From Kitasatospora indigofera (GTDB lineage Bacteria > Actinomycetota > Actinomycetes > Streptomycetales > Streptomycetaceae): a DNA stretch of 64,000 nucleotides. Every line of letters begins with the position of its first letter. The stretch's first letter is position 1. A program made the position numbers and the translations under genes. The stretch is taken from the NCBI RefSeq assembly GCF_014655955.1, contig NZ_BNBO01000016.1, positions 1-64,000 of the forward strand. The letters run 5' to 3'. The notes below the pieces were generated by a model that made no database searches, had not been told where the DNA came from, and saw only the letters and a list, made by a program, of their open reading frames with translations. Positions 25,475-33,433 of this stretch are shown here, in pieces.

Positions 25475-25505
25475 CCGTCCCGGCTCCGCCGGGGAGCCGG
25501 GACGG
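25475..25505 (+). terminator. Terminator of the copper operon
   Basis: A 13-bp perfect inverted repeat (25475-25487 and 25493-25505), 30 bases after the CopA stop codon. Confidence 0.7.
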
Positions 25506-25583
25506 ACCCGGACCCGAACCCGGACCCGAACCCGGACCCGGACCCGAACCCGGACCCGAACCCGGACCCGGACCCGGACCCGG
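25504..25583. repeat. Hexanucleotide repeat array (GGACCC / GAACCC)
   Basis: About 13 consecutive hexamers, a mixture of GGACCC and GAACCC, fill the space between the copper operon terminator and the leader of the biosynthetic operon. The order of the two unit types is itself partly repeated. It is not inside a credible gene. Confidence 0.8.
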
Positions 25584-25599
25584 CCCGAGAATCATCCGG

Positions 25600-25683
25600 A
25601 TGTTCGGGAACTTCCGCGGCTCCGCGCCCGACTGCTGTGTCGGACTCCGTCAACCGGCGGGGTCCGACACGACCGAAGGATGA
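25600..25683 (+). CDS. Possible 27-residue leader peptide
   Basis: ATG at 25600 opens a 27-codon frame ending at TGA 25681-25683. The peptide contains adjacent cysteines in PDCCVG. It lacks a clear ribosome binding site. Its last codons overlap the AAGGA that precedes the next short ORF. The inverted repeat at 25637-25670 lies inside it. It could be a regulatory leader for the operon, but coding status is unproven. Confidence 0.25.
   Translation: MFGNFRGSAPDCCVGLRQPAGSDTTEG
25637..25670. promoter_or_regulatory. Inverted repeat in the leader of the isonitrile operon
   Basis: GTGTCGGAC (25637-25645) and GTCCGACAC (25662-25670) form a perfect 9-bp inverted repeat with 16 bases between. It may be an operator for a dimeric regulator or an RNA hairpin just upstream of the first translated frames. 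Confidence 0.5.
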
Positions 25684-25687
25684 ACTC

Positions 25688-25741
25688 ATGCGGCCGCACG
25701 GGCTGACCTCCCCGCAGCGCGGACCGGGGGAGACCCGGTGA
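25688..25741 (+). CDS. 17-residue ORF coupled to the MFS gene
   Basis: A short frame starting at ATG with a good ribosome binding site (AAGGA 8 nt upstream) encodes MRPHGLTSPQRGPGETR. Its TGA overlaps the GTG start of the MFS gene (GTGA). This arrangement suggests translational coupling or a regulatory upstream peptide. It has no obvious precursor-peptide character. Confidence 0.4.
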   Translation: MRPHGLTSPQRGPGETR

Positions 25742-27108
25742 CCCGGACGGCGGACCCCGCCCCGGCGGCGGTGGCGGACCGCTGGAGCCTGGTGGCGGTC
25801 GCGGGGATGCTGTCCTTCGTCGCGATGCTCGACATGAACATCGTCAACATCGCCCTCGTCGACATCGCCCGCGACCTGGGGACGTCCGCCCGGACCGCCC
25901 AGTGGGCGGTGCTCGGCTACCAGCTCCCGCTCGTCGCCCTGCTGCTGCCGGCCGGGCGGCTGCTCGACCGGGCCGGCGTCCGCCCCGCGCTGCTGACCGC
26001 GGTCGGCGGCTTCGCGCTGGCCGGCGCGGCGGCCGCCACGGCGCCCTGGGCCTCCTGGCTGATCGCCGCCCGGCTCGTCCAGGGCGCCTTCGGGGCCGTG
26101 CTGTTCGTGCTGATGCCGGTGCTGGCGATGCGCTCCGTCCGGCCCGGGCTGCGCGGCCGGGCGATGAGCGTGCCGGCCACCCTCGGCCCGCTCGGCGCGG
26201 TCACCGGACCGGCGCTCGGCGGCCTGCTGCTCGATCACCTCGGCTGGCGGGCGGTCTTCCTGGTGAAGCTGCCCGTCTGCCTCGCCGCCTGGGTCCTCGC
26301 CCGCCGTCACGCACCGCCCGGCGGACGGCTCGGCCGGCCCGATCCGGCCACGCTCGCCGACGCGGGCCTGGCCGGCGGAGCCGTCGCGGCGCTCCTGCTG
26401 GCGCTCAGCCTCTCGCCCGGCTCGCCGGCCTGGCTGCTGCTGGCCGTACCCGCCGTACCGCTCACCCTGTGGTGGCTGCGCGGGCCCGGCGGCCGGCCGG
26501 TCCTGGCGGTGCTGCGCGAGGGCCGTACCCACGGCCTGCACACCGCCGTGCTCGGCCTGGCCGCGGGCTTCGCCGCCATGCACTACCTCGTCGCCCTGCA
26601 CCTGCAGCGCGACGAGGCGCGGAGCGCCACCGCCACCGGGCTGACGGTGCTCTGCTTCCCGCTCGCGATGGGCCTGGCCGGGCCGGTCGGCGGCCGTCTC
26701 GCCGACCGTTTCGACGCCCGCAGGGTCGCGGCGGCCGGCGCGGGTGTCACCGCGCTCGGCCTGACGCTGCTCGTCCCGCTCGGCGCGGACTGGTCGCTGC
26801 CGGCGGTCGGGTGGCGCCTGGCGCTCGCCGGCGCCGGCATGGGCCTGTACGGGGGGCCGGTCCAGGCCCTGGTGATGACCGGCGCGCCACCGGGCGCGAC
26901 GGCCACCGCCGGGTCGGCCGTCCAGCTCGCCCGCAGCCTCGGCTTCACGCTCGGGCCGGCCCTCGCCGCCGCCGCCTGGGGCCTGGGCGGCGGGGGGACG
27001 GGCGGCACCCGCACCGGACTCGCCCTCGCCGCGGCCGCCGCCTGCCTCGCCGCCGGCCTGATCGCCCGCCCCGGCAGGCCGGCCGCCCGCCCGACCGCCG
27101 CCGCCTGA
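25738..27108 (+). CDS. MFS exporter (DHA2-like) of the isonitrile cluster
   Basis: A 456-residue major facilitator protein with 12-14 predicted helices. MLDMNIVNIALVDIARDLG in helix 1 and GYQLPLVALLLPAGRLLDRAG between helices 2 and 3 are typical of the drug:H+ antiporter DHA2 group, as is the motif-C-like LGPLGAVTGPALGGLLL in helix 5. The GTG start follows GGGGGAG by 5-6 nt and overlaps a short upstream ORF. As first gene of the four-gene operon it probably exports the product and gives self-protection. Confidence 0.88.
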   Translation: MTRTADPAPAAVADRWSLVAVAGMLSFVAMLDMNIVNIALVDIARDLGTSARTAQWAVLGYQLPLVALLLPAGRLLDRAGVRPALLTAVGGFALAGAAAATAPWASWLIAARLVQGAFGAVLFVLMPVLAMRSVRPGLRGRAMSVPATLGPLGAVTGPALGGLLLDHLGWRAVFLVKLPVCLAAWVLARRHAPPGGRLGRPDPATLADAGLAGGAVAALLLALSLSPGSPAWLLLAVPAVPLTLWWLRGPGGRPVLAVLREGRTHGLHTAVLGLAAGFAAMHYLVALHLQRDEARSATATGLTVLCFPLAMGLAGPVGGRLADRFDARRVAAAGAGVTALGLTLLVPLGADWSLPAVGWRLALAGAGMGLYGGPVQALVMTGAPPGATATAGSAVQLARSLGFTLGPALAAAAWGLGGGGTGGTRTGLALAAAAACLAAGLIARPGRPAARPTAAA

Positions 27109-27126
27109 CGCGGCGCGCCGGACATA

Positions 27127-27160
27127 CCCGGTACCCGAAACCGCCCGGTACCCGAAACCG
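27127..27160. repeat. Perfect 17-bp tandem repeat before the amidotransferase gene
   Basis: The 17-mer CCCGGTACCCGAAACCG occurs twice without a gap (27127-27143 and 27144-27160), and a decayed third start follows. It lies 77 bases before the amidotransferase start. The GGTACC core makes each copy partly palindromic. It may be a protein-binding site within the operon or a slippage product. Confidence 0.7.
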
Positions 27161-27237
27161 CCGGCACCCCACCCGCCCCGGCGTGCGACACGCCCACCGT
27201 CCGACGTTTCGTCACCACCCCAAGGGAGAGCACGCGC

Positions 27238-29070
27238 ATGTGCGGAATCACCGGCTGGGTCTCCTTCCACCAGGACGTCCGCGACACCGCCCCGGTCATC
27301 GAGGCGATGACCGCCACCATGGCCCGGCGCGGCCCCGACGCCGGCGGCGTCTGGCTCGGCGCCCATGCCGCCCTCGGCCACCGCCGGCTGTCCGTCATCG
27401 ACCTCGACGGCGGCGCCCAGCCCATGACCGACCGGCCCGACCGCCCGCAGGTGGTGCTCAGCTACAGCGGGGAGGTCTACAACCACCACCGGCTGCGCGC
27501 CGAACTCCGCTCCCGGGGGCACCGGTTCACCACCCGCAGCGACACCGAGGTGGTGCTGCGCGGCTACCTGGAGTGGGGCGGGAGCCTGGTCGACCACCTG
27601 GAGGGCATGTTCGCCCTCGCGATCTGGGACGAGCGCGCCGAGCGGCTGCTGCTGGCCCGTGACCGCCTCGGCGTCAAGCCTTTGTTCTGGGCCGAGGCCG
27701 ACGGCGGCCTCGCCTTCGGCTCCGAGCCCAAGGCCCTGTTCGCCCACCCCGGGATCAGTCCCCGGGTCGACGCCGACGGCCTGCGCGAGGCGTACGGCCT
27801 GCTGTTCAACACCGGCCCGACGGTGTGGGCGGGGGTCCGCGAGGTCCAGCCCGGCGGCCTGCTCACCTTCGACCGGTCCGGCCGCGTCGAGCGCCGCTAC
27901 TGGCAGCTGGAGGCCCGCCCGCACACCGACGACCGGGACGCCACCGTCGAACAGGTCCGCTCCCTGGTCGACCGCGCCGCCCGGGCTCAGCTGGAGGCCG
28001 ACGTCCCGCTCTGCAGCCTGCTCTCCGGCGGCCTCGACTCCACCGTCCTCACCGCCCTGACCGCCGACGAGCTGCGCCGGACCGAAGGCCCCGGGGCGCG
28101 CCTGCGCTCCTACGCCGTCGACTACAGCGACCAGGCCGAACAGTTCACCGGCGACGTGCTGCGCACCGGCCACGACACCCCGTTCGCGACCGAGGCCGGC
28201 GAGTTCATCGGCACCGACCACTCCACCGTCGTCCTCGACCCCCGGGCCCTGCTCGACCTCGACCACCGCCGGGCCGTCGTCGCCGCCCGGGACTCCCCGA
28301 TCGGCGTCGGCGACATGGACACCTCCCTCTACCTCCTGTTCGGCGAGATCCGCGAGCACTCCACCGTCGCCCTCTCCGGGGAGGCCGCGGACGAGGTCTT
28401 CGGCGGCTACCCGTGGTTCCACGCCCCCGAGGCACTCGCCGCGCGGACCTTCCCCTGGCTGCTGGTCACCGGGGACGAGGCCGCCATGCCGCTGGACCCG
28501 GGCCTCGCCGCCGCGCTGCGGATGGGCGAGTTCCGCGCGGACACCTACCGCGACGCGCTCGCCGCCGTACCGCACCTGGACGGCGAGAGCCCGGTCGAGC
28601 ACCGCCAGCGCGAGATGCAGCACCTGTCCCTGACCCGCTGGCTGCGCCAGCTGCTGCACCGCAAGGACCGCCTCTCGATGGCCCAGGGGCTGGAGGTCCG
28701 AGTCCCCTACTGCGATCACCGGCTGGTCGAGTACGCCTTCAACACCCCCTGGGAATTGAAGAGTTACGACGGGCGGGAGAAGAGCCTGCTGCGCGCGGCC
28801 GGCCGGGGCATCGCCCCCGCATCGGTGCTGTGGCGGCCCAAGAACCACTACCCCAGCACCCACCACACGGACTACAACCGTGGCCTCCAGGACCTCGCGC
28901 GCGAGGCCCTCGACGTGCCGCAGGTGCGCGACCTCGCCGACGGGAGCGTCCTGAAGGCCACCCTCGACACCCCCGCCGACCAGCTCCGGTGGGGGCACCG
29001 GCTGCGCCTGGAGCGGGTCGTCGACCTCGCCCTGTGGCTGGACGTCCACCGCCCCGCCCTCGCCCTCTGA
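27238..29070 (+). CDS. Asparagine-synthetase-like amidotransferase
   Basis: A 610-residue class II (Ntn) glutamine amidotransferase of the AsnB family. Cys2 directly after the initiator Met (MCGITGW) is the glutaminase nucleophile. RRGPDA, LGHRRLSVID and SGEVYN complete the N-terminal domain. The synthetase domain carries the PP-loop SGGLDS at 263-268 and the C-terminal VRVPYCDHRLVEYA. Such enzymes transfer ammonia from Gln to an AMP-activated carboxylate. In this operon the likely acceptor is the carboxylate of an isocyano amino acid, giving a carboxamide. Ordinary asparagine synthesis is possible but does not explain the neighbours. AAGGGAG precedes the start. Confidence 0.9.
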   Translation: MCGITGWVSFHQDVRDTAPVIEAMTATMARRGPDAGGVWLGAHAALGHRRLSVIDLDGGAQPMTDRPDRPQVVLSYSGEVYNHHRLRAELRSRGHRFTTRSDTEVVLRGYLEWGGSLVDHLEGMFALAIWDERAERLLLARDRLGVKPLFWAEADGGLAFGSEPKALFAHPGISPRVDADGLREAYGLLFNTGPTVWAGVREVQPGGLLTFDRSGRVERRYWQLEARPHTDDRDATVEQVRSLVDRAARAQLEADVPLCSLLSGGLDSTVLTALTADELRRTEGPGARLRSYAVDYSDQAEQFTGDVLRTGHDTPFATEAGEFIGTDHSTVVLDPRALLDLDHRRAVVAARDSPIGVGDMDTSLYLLFGEIREHSTVALSGEAADEVFGGYPWFHAPEALAARTFPWLLVTGDEAAMPLDPGLAAALRMGEFRADTYRDALAAVPHLDGESPVEHRQREMQHLSLTRWLRQLLHRKDRLSMAQGLEVRVPYCDHRLVEYAFNTPWELKSYDGREKSLLRAAGRGIAPASVLWRPKNHYPSTHHTDYNRGLQDLAREALDVPQVRDLADGSVLKATLDTPADQLRWGHRLRLERVVDLALWLDVHRPALAL

Positions 29071-29100
29071 CCCACCCGTCGCACCCGAAGGAGCCCTCCG

Positions 29101-30387
29101 ATGACCTCCCCCGAGCACGCCCCGGCGGCAGCCGCCGGCGCACGCTGCCCCGTCACCGGCGTCACCGCCGCCGAGCCGGTGCCGCTGTACGGGAGCGCCT
29201 ACAAGAGCGACCCCTACGACCTCTACCGCGAGCTGCGCGACGCCGGCCCCGTCCACCGGGTCCGCTTCCCGTCCGGCATCGCGGCCTGGCTGGTCACCGG
29301 CTACCAGGCCGCGCACAGCACCCTGAACGACCCACGCCTGGGCAAGAACCACGCACTGGGCAACGACAACTGGCGCGCCCTCGCCTCGATCATGCCCGAG
29401 CCCCAGCACTCCCAGCTGCAGGTCCACCTGCTGCACCAGGACCCGCCCAAGCACACCGGCATGCGCCGCCTCGTCCTGGACGCCTTCGCCCCCCGCCGGA
29501 TCGAGGCGCTGCGACCGCGCTTCCAGCAACTGGCGGACGCTCTCGTCGACGCGCTGCCCGAGGAGGGCGGCGCCGACCTCGTCCAGGGCTTCGCCGCGCA
29601 CTACCCCTTCCAGGTGCTCGCCGAGGTCATCGGGCTGCCGCCCGAGCTGGCCCGCCGGTTCGACCGGGACTGGGGCAAGGTCGTCCAGCCCGTCGGGCCC
29701 AACGACCCCGGCCGCCCCGCCTACGAGGGCCGGCTGCGCGCCCTGCAGGGCTACATCGCCGAGATCGTCGCCCACCGGACCTCGCACCCCGGCGACGACC
29801 TGCTCAGCCGGCTGGTCGCCGCCCGGGAGCACGGCGAACTCAGCCGGGAGGAGCTGGACTCGATGATCTTCCAGCTGCTGGTCGCCGGCCAGGAGCCCGT
29901 CACCAACCAGATCAGCACCATGCTGGTGACCCTGCTGCGTCACCCCGGCCAGCTCGCCCGGCTCCGCGACACTCCTGAGCTGTTGCCCCGGGCGATCGAG
30001 GAACTCCTGCGCCACGACAGTGCGTTCGAACTCACCACCTGGCGCTTCCTCGCCGAGGACGGCGACCTGCACGGCACCCGGGTACCGGCCGGCGACTCCG
30101 TGATCGTCTCCCTCTGCGCCGCCAACCGCGACCCGGAGCAGTTCCCGGACGCCGACACCCTCGACTTCGACCGCACGCCCAACGCGCACCTCGCCTTCGG
30201 CCACGGCGTCCACTTCTGCCCCGGCGCCGCCCTCGCCCGCGCCGAACTCCGGACCGCCGTCGGCACCCTGCTCCGCCGGCTGCCCGGCCTGCGTCCCGCC
30301 GGCGACCTGGACCAGCTGGCCTGGATCCCGGCCGTGCTGGCCCGCGGGGTCAACAGCCTGCCCGTCGTCTACGACCGGCGCTGCTGA
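29101..30387 (+). CDS. Cytochrome P450 of the isonitrile cluster
   Basis: A 428-residue bacterial class I P450. The ExxR motif is Glu301-Arg304 (EELLR), the heme loop is FGHGVHFCPGAALA with axial Cys373, and HQDPPKHTGMRRLV is the C-helix region. The I-helix oxygen-activation motif is unusual: AGQEPVTNQ (262-270), so Pro-Val stands where the AGxET(T/S) threonines are expected. P450s with altered I-helices are known among enzymes that couple phenols. In this operon, oxidative dimerisation of a tyrosine-derived isonitrile is the most plausible role. AAGGAG lies before the ATG; the gene starts 30 bases after the amidotransferase. Confidence 0.92.
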   Translation: MTSPEHAPAAAAGARCPVTGVTAAEPVPLYGSAYKSDPYDLYRELRDAGPVHRVRFPSGIAAWLVTGYQAAHSTLNDPRLGKNHALGNDNWRALASIMPEPQHSQLQVHLLHQDPPKHTGMRRLVLDAFAPRRIEALRPRFQQLADALVDALPEEGGADLVQGFAAHYPFQVLAEVIGLPPELARRFDRDWGKVVQPVGPNDPGRPAYEGRLRALQGYIAEIVAHRTSHPGDDLLSRLVAAREHGELSREELDSMIFQLLVAGQEPVTNQISTMLVTLLRHPGQLARLRDTPELLPRAIEELLRHDSAFELTTWRFLAEDGDLHGTRVPAGDSVIVSLCAANRDPEQFPDADTLDFDRTPNAHLAFGHGVHFCPGAALARAELRTAVGTLLRRLPGLRPAGDLDQLAWIPAVLARGVNSLPVVYDRRC

Positions 30388-30497
30388 ATCGAACCAGCAA
30401 CCCCTGACCCAATGACCCCTTGATCGCGTCCGTCCAGGGCGCCCCGGCACCGACCGCCGCCGGGGCGCCGAACAGTCATGCCCTCGTGGAGGAACCC

Positions 30498-31442
30498 ATG
30501 CCGCCCGTCGGCACCGTCATGCCGCCCGCGCCGTCCGTCGGACAGACCTGCGCCGCCGTCCTGGAGCTGCTCCTGCCGCACCGCCGGGCCGCCGACCCGG
30601 ACACCCCGGCCACCGCCGCCGACTTCCCCGAACAGCTCACCCAGCTGGCCGAGTTCGTGACGGCCGGCGATCAGATCCTCTTCACCCTGCCCGGCTTCCC
30701 CTGCAAGTCGCCCAGCCCCGCCAAGGTCCTCGGCCACCTGCCGGACGAGGGCGAACGGCTCTCGCTCACCTTCCTCGACGACCTCTGCGCCGCGGTGGGC
30801 GCGGTGTACCGGCCGGGTGCCCGGATCGCCATCTGCTCGGACGGGCACATCTTCGGCGACCTGATCCGGGTCCCCGACCACCACATCGACGCCTACGCCG
30901 ACGAACTCGCCGCCATGATCCGCCGGGAGGGCCTCCAGCACCTCTCGGTGTTCGACCTGCGCGACGTCCTCGGCGACCTCCCGCACGCGGAGAAGCGCGC
31001 CCGGGTGCACGCGGCGTACGCGCCCACCGTCGAACAACTCCGGGCCGAGGTACGGTCGGACGAGGCGACCCTCGCCCTCTACCGCGGTATCACCCGCTTC
31101 CTCACCGAGGACACCGCCGGCTTCACCGGCACCAGGTCGGCCCTCCAGCGGGAGTGCCGGCAGCGCGCCTACGGCGTCATCCAGCGCAGCCGCGCCTGGG
31201 GCGACCTGATCGCCGAGCACCACCCGCGCTCGGTGCGCCTGTCCATCCACCCCCAGCGGCGCGGCGCCGCCAAGTTCGGCATCCGCCTGCTCGACGCCGA
31301 GGACGCCTGGACCACCCCCTGGCACTCGACCGTGCTGCACCGCCCGGACGGCAGCTGGGAGTTGCTGCGCCGCTCGGAGTCCGAGCGGGCCGGCCGCCTG
31401 GTGCTCCGCGACGGACGGCCCAGCCACTTCGAAGCGGTGTAG
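30498..31442 (+). CDS. Isocyanide (isonitrile) synthase, PvcA/DIT1 family
   Basis: A 314-residue member of the L-tyrosine/L-tryptophan isonitrile synthase family. Known members convert the amino group of Tyr or Trp to an isocyanide using ribulose 5-phosphate as carbon donor. Family motifs are clear: LPGFPCKSP (64-72), KVLGHLPDEGE (76-86), ICSDGHIFGDLIRVPD (112-127), VRLSIHPQ (246-253) and TPWHSTVLH (273-281). The ATG at 30498 is chosen because GGAGG lies 5 nt upstream; the longer frame begins with TTG and lacks a signal. No PvcB-type 2-oxoglutarate oxygenase follows. The gap of 110 bases to the P450 holds nothing recognisable. Confidence 0.92.
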   Translation: MPPVGTVMPPAPSVGQTCAAVLELLLPHRRAADPDTPATAADFPEQLTQLAEFVTAGDQILFTLPGFPCKSPSPAKVLGHLPDEGERLSLTFLDDLCAAVGAVYRPGARIAICSDGHIFGDLIRVPDHHIDAYADELAAMIRREGLQHLSVFDLRDVLGDLPHAEKRARVHAAYAPTVEQLRAEVRSDEATLALYRGITRFLTEDTAGFTGTRSALQRECRQRAYGVIQRSRAWGDLIAEHHPRSVRLSIHPQRRGAAKFGIRLLDAEDAWTTPWHSTVLHRPDGSWELLRRSESERAGRLVLRDGRPSHFEAV

Positions 31443-31448
31443 ACGGTC

Positions 31449-31493
31449 GTAGGTCCCGGTACCCGCACCGAGGGGGCGGGCACCGGGACCTAC
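31449..31493. terminator. Long hairpin between the isonitrile operon and the ABC importer
   Basis: GTAGGTCCCGGT-A-CCCGC pairs with GCGGG-C-ACCGGGACCTAC (arms 31449-31466 and 31476-31493, one mismatch). It lies six bases after the isocyanide synthase stop codon and serves convergent transcripts, so it is probably bidirectional. Confidence 0.75.
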
Positions 31494-31503
31494 CTGCGTG
31501 CCC

Positions 31504-31537
31504 GGACCTACTGCGGCGCCGGACCTACTGCGGCGCC
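31504..31537. repeat. Perfect 17-bp tandem repeat at the cluster end
   Basis: GGACCTACTGCGGCGCC occurs twice in tandem (31504-31520, 31521-31537). A shorter GGGACCTAC copy lies within the preceding hairpin. It sits between the convergent isocyanide synthase and ABC ATPase genes. Confidence 0.65.
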
Positions 31538-31541
31538 GGCC

Positions 31542-32372
31542 CTACGGGTGGCCGGACCTGCTGACGAAGGCCCGGCCGGCGCCGCCGGACGGGTGCGGAC
31601 CGGCCGGCTCCCGGTGGTCGAAGGCGATCAACGGGTCACCGGTGAGCGGGTGTTCCACCACCGCCGCCCGGACACCGAACACCTTCGCCAGCAGCTCGGG
31701 GGTGAGCACCTCGCGCGGAGTGCCGGAGGCCACGACCGCCCCCTCGTGCAGGACGTGCAGCCGGTCGCAGAGCGAGGCCGCCGCGTTGAGGTCGTGCAGC
31801 GAGATCACCGTGGTGCGCCGCTGGGCCCGCAGCAGGGCGAGCAGCTCCACCTGGTGCTGGACGTCGAGGTGATTGGTGGGCTCGTCCAGCACCAGTACGT
31901 CCGGTCGCTGGGCGAACGCCCGTGCCAACAGGACGCGTTGACGCTCACCGCCGGACAGGGCCGCGAAGCCGCGGCCCTCGTACCCGGCCAGGCCCACCTG
32001 GTCGAGGGCGTCGGCCACCGCCTCGTGGTCGGCGGCGTCGTCCCCGGCGAACGCCCGCTTGTAGGGGGAGCGGCCCATCGCCACCACCTCGCACACCGTG
32101 AACTCGAAGTCGCCGCCGCGCTCCTGCGGCAGCGCGGCGATGTGCCGGGCCGTCTCGGCCGTGCTCATCGAGCGGATGTCGCGCCCGGCCAGCAGCACCC
32201 GCCCGGTGCGCGGCCGCAGGTGCCGGTACACGGTGCGCAGCAGGGTGGACTTGCCGCTGCCGTTCGGCCCGACCAGCCCGGCGATCTCGCCCTCGGCGGC
32301 GACCAGGGTGACGCCGGAGACGATGTCGCGGCCGGCCAGGGTGACGGTGACGTCGTCGATCGAGATCCTCAT
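31542..32372 (-). CDS. ABC transporter ATPase, FecE/BtuD type
   Basis: A 276-residue nucleotide-binding subunit of a metal-complex importer. Walker A GPNGSGKST (35-43), Q-loop LPQER, signature LSGGERQR (139-146), Walker B VLVLDEPTNHLD (159-170) and the switch His in SLHDLNAA are all present and spaced as in iron-siderophore, heme and cobalamin ABC systems. The ATG overlaps the permease stop by four bases (ATGA), so it is translationally coupled. The last 25 residues are an unconserved tail. It works with the permease and lipoprotein encoded upstream. Confidence 0.93.
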   Translation of the reverse strand: MRISIDDVTVTLAGRDIVSGVTLVAAEGEIAGLVGPNGSGKSTLLRTVYRHLRPRTGRVLLAGRDIRSMSTAETARHIAALPQERGGDFEFTVCEVVAMGRSPYKRAFAGDDAADHEAVADALDQVGLAGYEGRGFAALSGGERQRVLLARAFAQRPDVLVLDEPTNHLDVQHQVELLALLRAQRRTTVISLHDLNAAASLCDRLHVLHEGAVVASGTPREVLTPELLAKVFGVRAAVVEHPLTGDPLIAFDHREPAGPHPSGGAGRAFVSRSGHP

Positions 32373-33433
32373 CCGCGCTCCAGGCGTCGGTCCAGCAGGA
32401 ACAGCAGGACGGGTGCGCCGATCAGTGCGGTGACCACGCCGATCGGTACCTCCTGGGTGTCCAGGGCGGTGCGGGCGAGGGTGTCGACGACGACCAGCAG
32501 GACGGCCCCGGCCAGGGCGGAGACCGGCAGCAGGCGGCGGTGGTCGCCGCCGACCAGCAGCCGGCAGACGTGCGGGACGAGCAGTCCGACGAAGCCGATC
32601 GCCCCGGAGACCGCGACCAGGACGCCGGTCAGCAGGCTGGTGACGGCGAAGAGTTCGCGGCGCAGCCGGGTGACGTCCACGCCGAGGCCGGCCGCCGTCT
32701 CGTCGCCCATCAGCAGGGAGTTCAGGGAGCGGGCCCGGGCCTGGAGCGCGAGCAGCGCCAGGCAGACGGCCGCGGCCGGGACGGCCAGCTGGCTCCAGGT
32801 GGCGCCGCCGAGGCTGCCCATCAGCCAGAACAGCACCCCGCGGGTCTGCTGCTCGTCGCCTGCCTGCAGCACCAGGAAGCTGGTGAACCCGGACAGGAAC
32901 TGGCCGATGCCGACCCCGGCCAGCACCAGGCGCAGCGGCGAGAAGCCGCCACCGCGCCGGGCCAGCGCCCAGACCAGGGCGAAGGAGGCCAGGGCGCCCG
33001 CGAAGGCGGCCGCGGACACCCCGAGGCCGAGCCCCGAGCCGACGCCCGCGCCGAGGACGATGACGGCGACGGCGCCGAGCGAGGCCCCGGAGGAGATGCC
33101 GAGCAGGTAGGGGTCGGCGAGCGGGTTGCGGACCATCGCCTGGACGGCGGTGCCGACCAGGCCGAGTCCGGCGCCGACGACGGCCGCCAACAGGGCCCTG
33201 GGTGCGCGCAGTTGCCAGACGATCAGGTCCCGGGTGCCCGGCTCGGGCGCCTCGCCGGCGATCCGGCGGCCGACCACGGTCCAGACCTCGCCGACCGGGA
33301 TGTCCACGGCGCCCAGCGAGACCGCCAGGGTGAGGGCGGCGACCAGGGCCGCGGCGAGGGCGGCCGCGACGAGGCCGGCCCGGGCGGCGCGCACCGGCCG
33401 GCCGGCGGCGGGGGCGGCGGACAGGGCCGACAT
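32369..33433 (-). CDS. FecCD-family ABC permease
   Basis: A 354-residue permease with about ten membrane helices. VWQLRAPRALLAAVVGAGLGLVGTAVQAMVRNPLADPYLLGISSGAS (about 68-115) is the FecCD/BtuC signature, and the C-terminal GFVGLLVPHVCRLLVGGDHR block is also typical. As a single permease gene it would act as a homodimer. Its ATG follows the lipoprotein stop codon immediately (TAGATG), and its own stop overlaps the ATPase start, so the three genes form a tight operon. Confidence 0.94.
   Translation of the reverse strand: MSALSAAPAAGRPVRAARAGLVAAALAAALVAALTLAVSLGAVDIPVGEVWTVVGRRIAGEAPEPGTRDLIVWQLRAPRALLAAVVGAGLGLVGTAVQAMVRNPLADPYLLGISSGASLGAVAVIVLGAGVGSGLGLGVSAAAFAGALASFALVWALARRGGGFSPLRLVLAGVGIGQFLSGFTSFLVLQAGDEQQTRGVLFWLMGSLGGATWSQLAVPAAAVCLALLALQARARSLNSLLMGDETAAGLGVDVTRLRRELFAVTSLLTGVLVAVSGAIGFVGLLVPHVCRLLVGGDHRRLLPVSALAGAVLLVVVDTLARTALDTQEVPIGVVTALIGAPVLLFLLDRRLERG

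Noticed and set aside
27238..29070. Lasso-peptide cyclase (also AsnB-like)
   Set aside because: Lasso cyclases lack the intact glutaminase Cys2 domain and come with a B1/B2 protease and a precursor. Here Cys2 and the glutaminase motifs are intact and no such partners are present.
25279..30450. A 1723-codon minus-strand frame opposite the isonitrile operon
   Set aside because: Its length comes from the codon bias of the four plus-strand genes. The protein is Gly/Val/Gln-rich noise without any family blocks, while the opposite strand encodes four well-conserved proteins.
30498..31442. PvcB-type pathway (paerucumarin/rhabduscin)
   Set aside because: No Fe(II)/2-oxoglutarate oxygenase gene adjoins the isocyanide synthase; the P450 and amidotransferase point to different tailoring.
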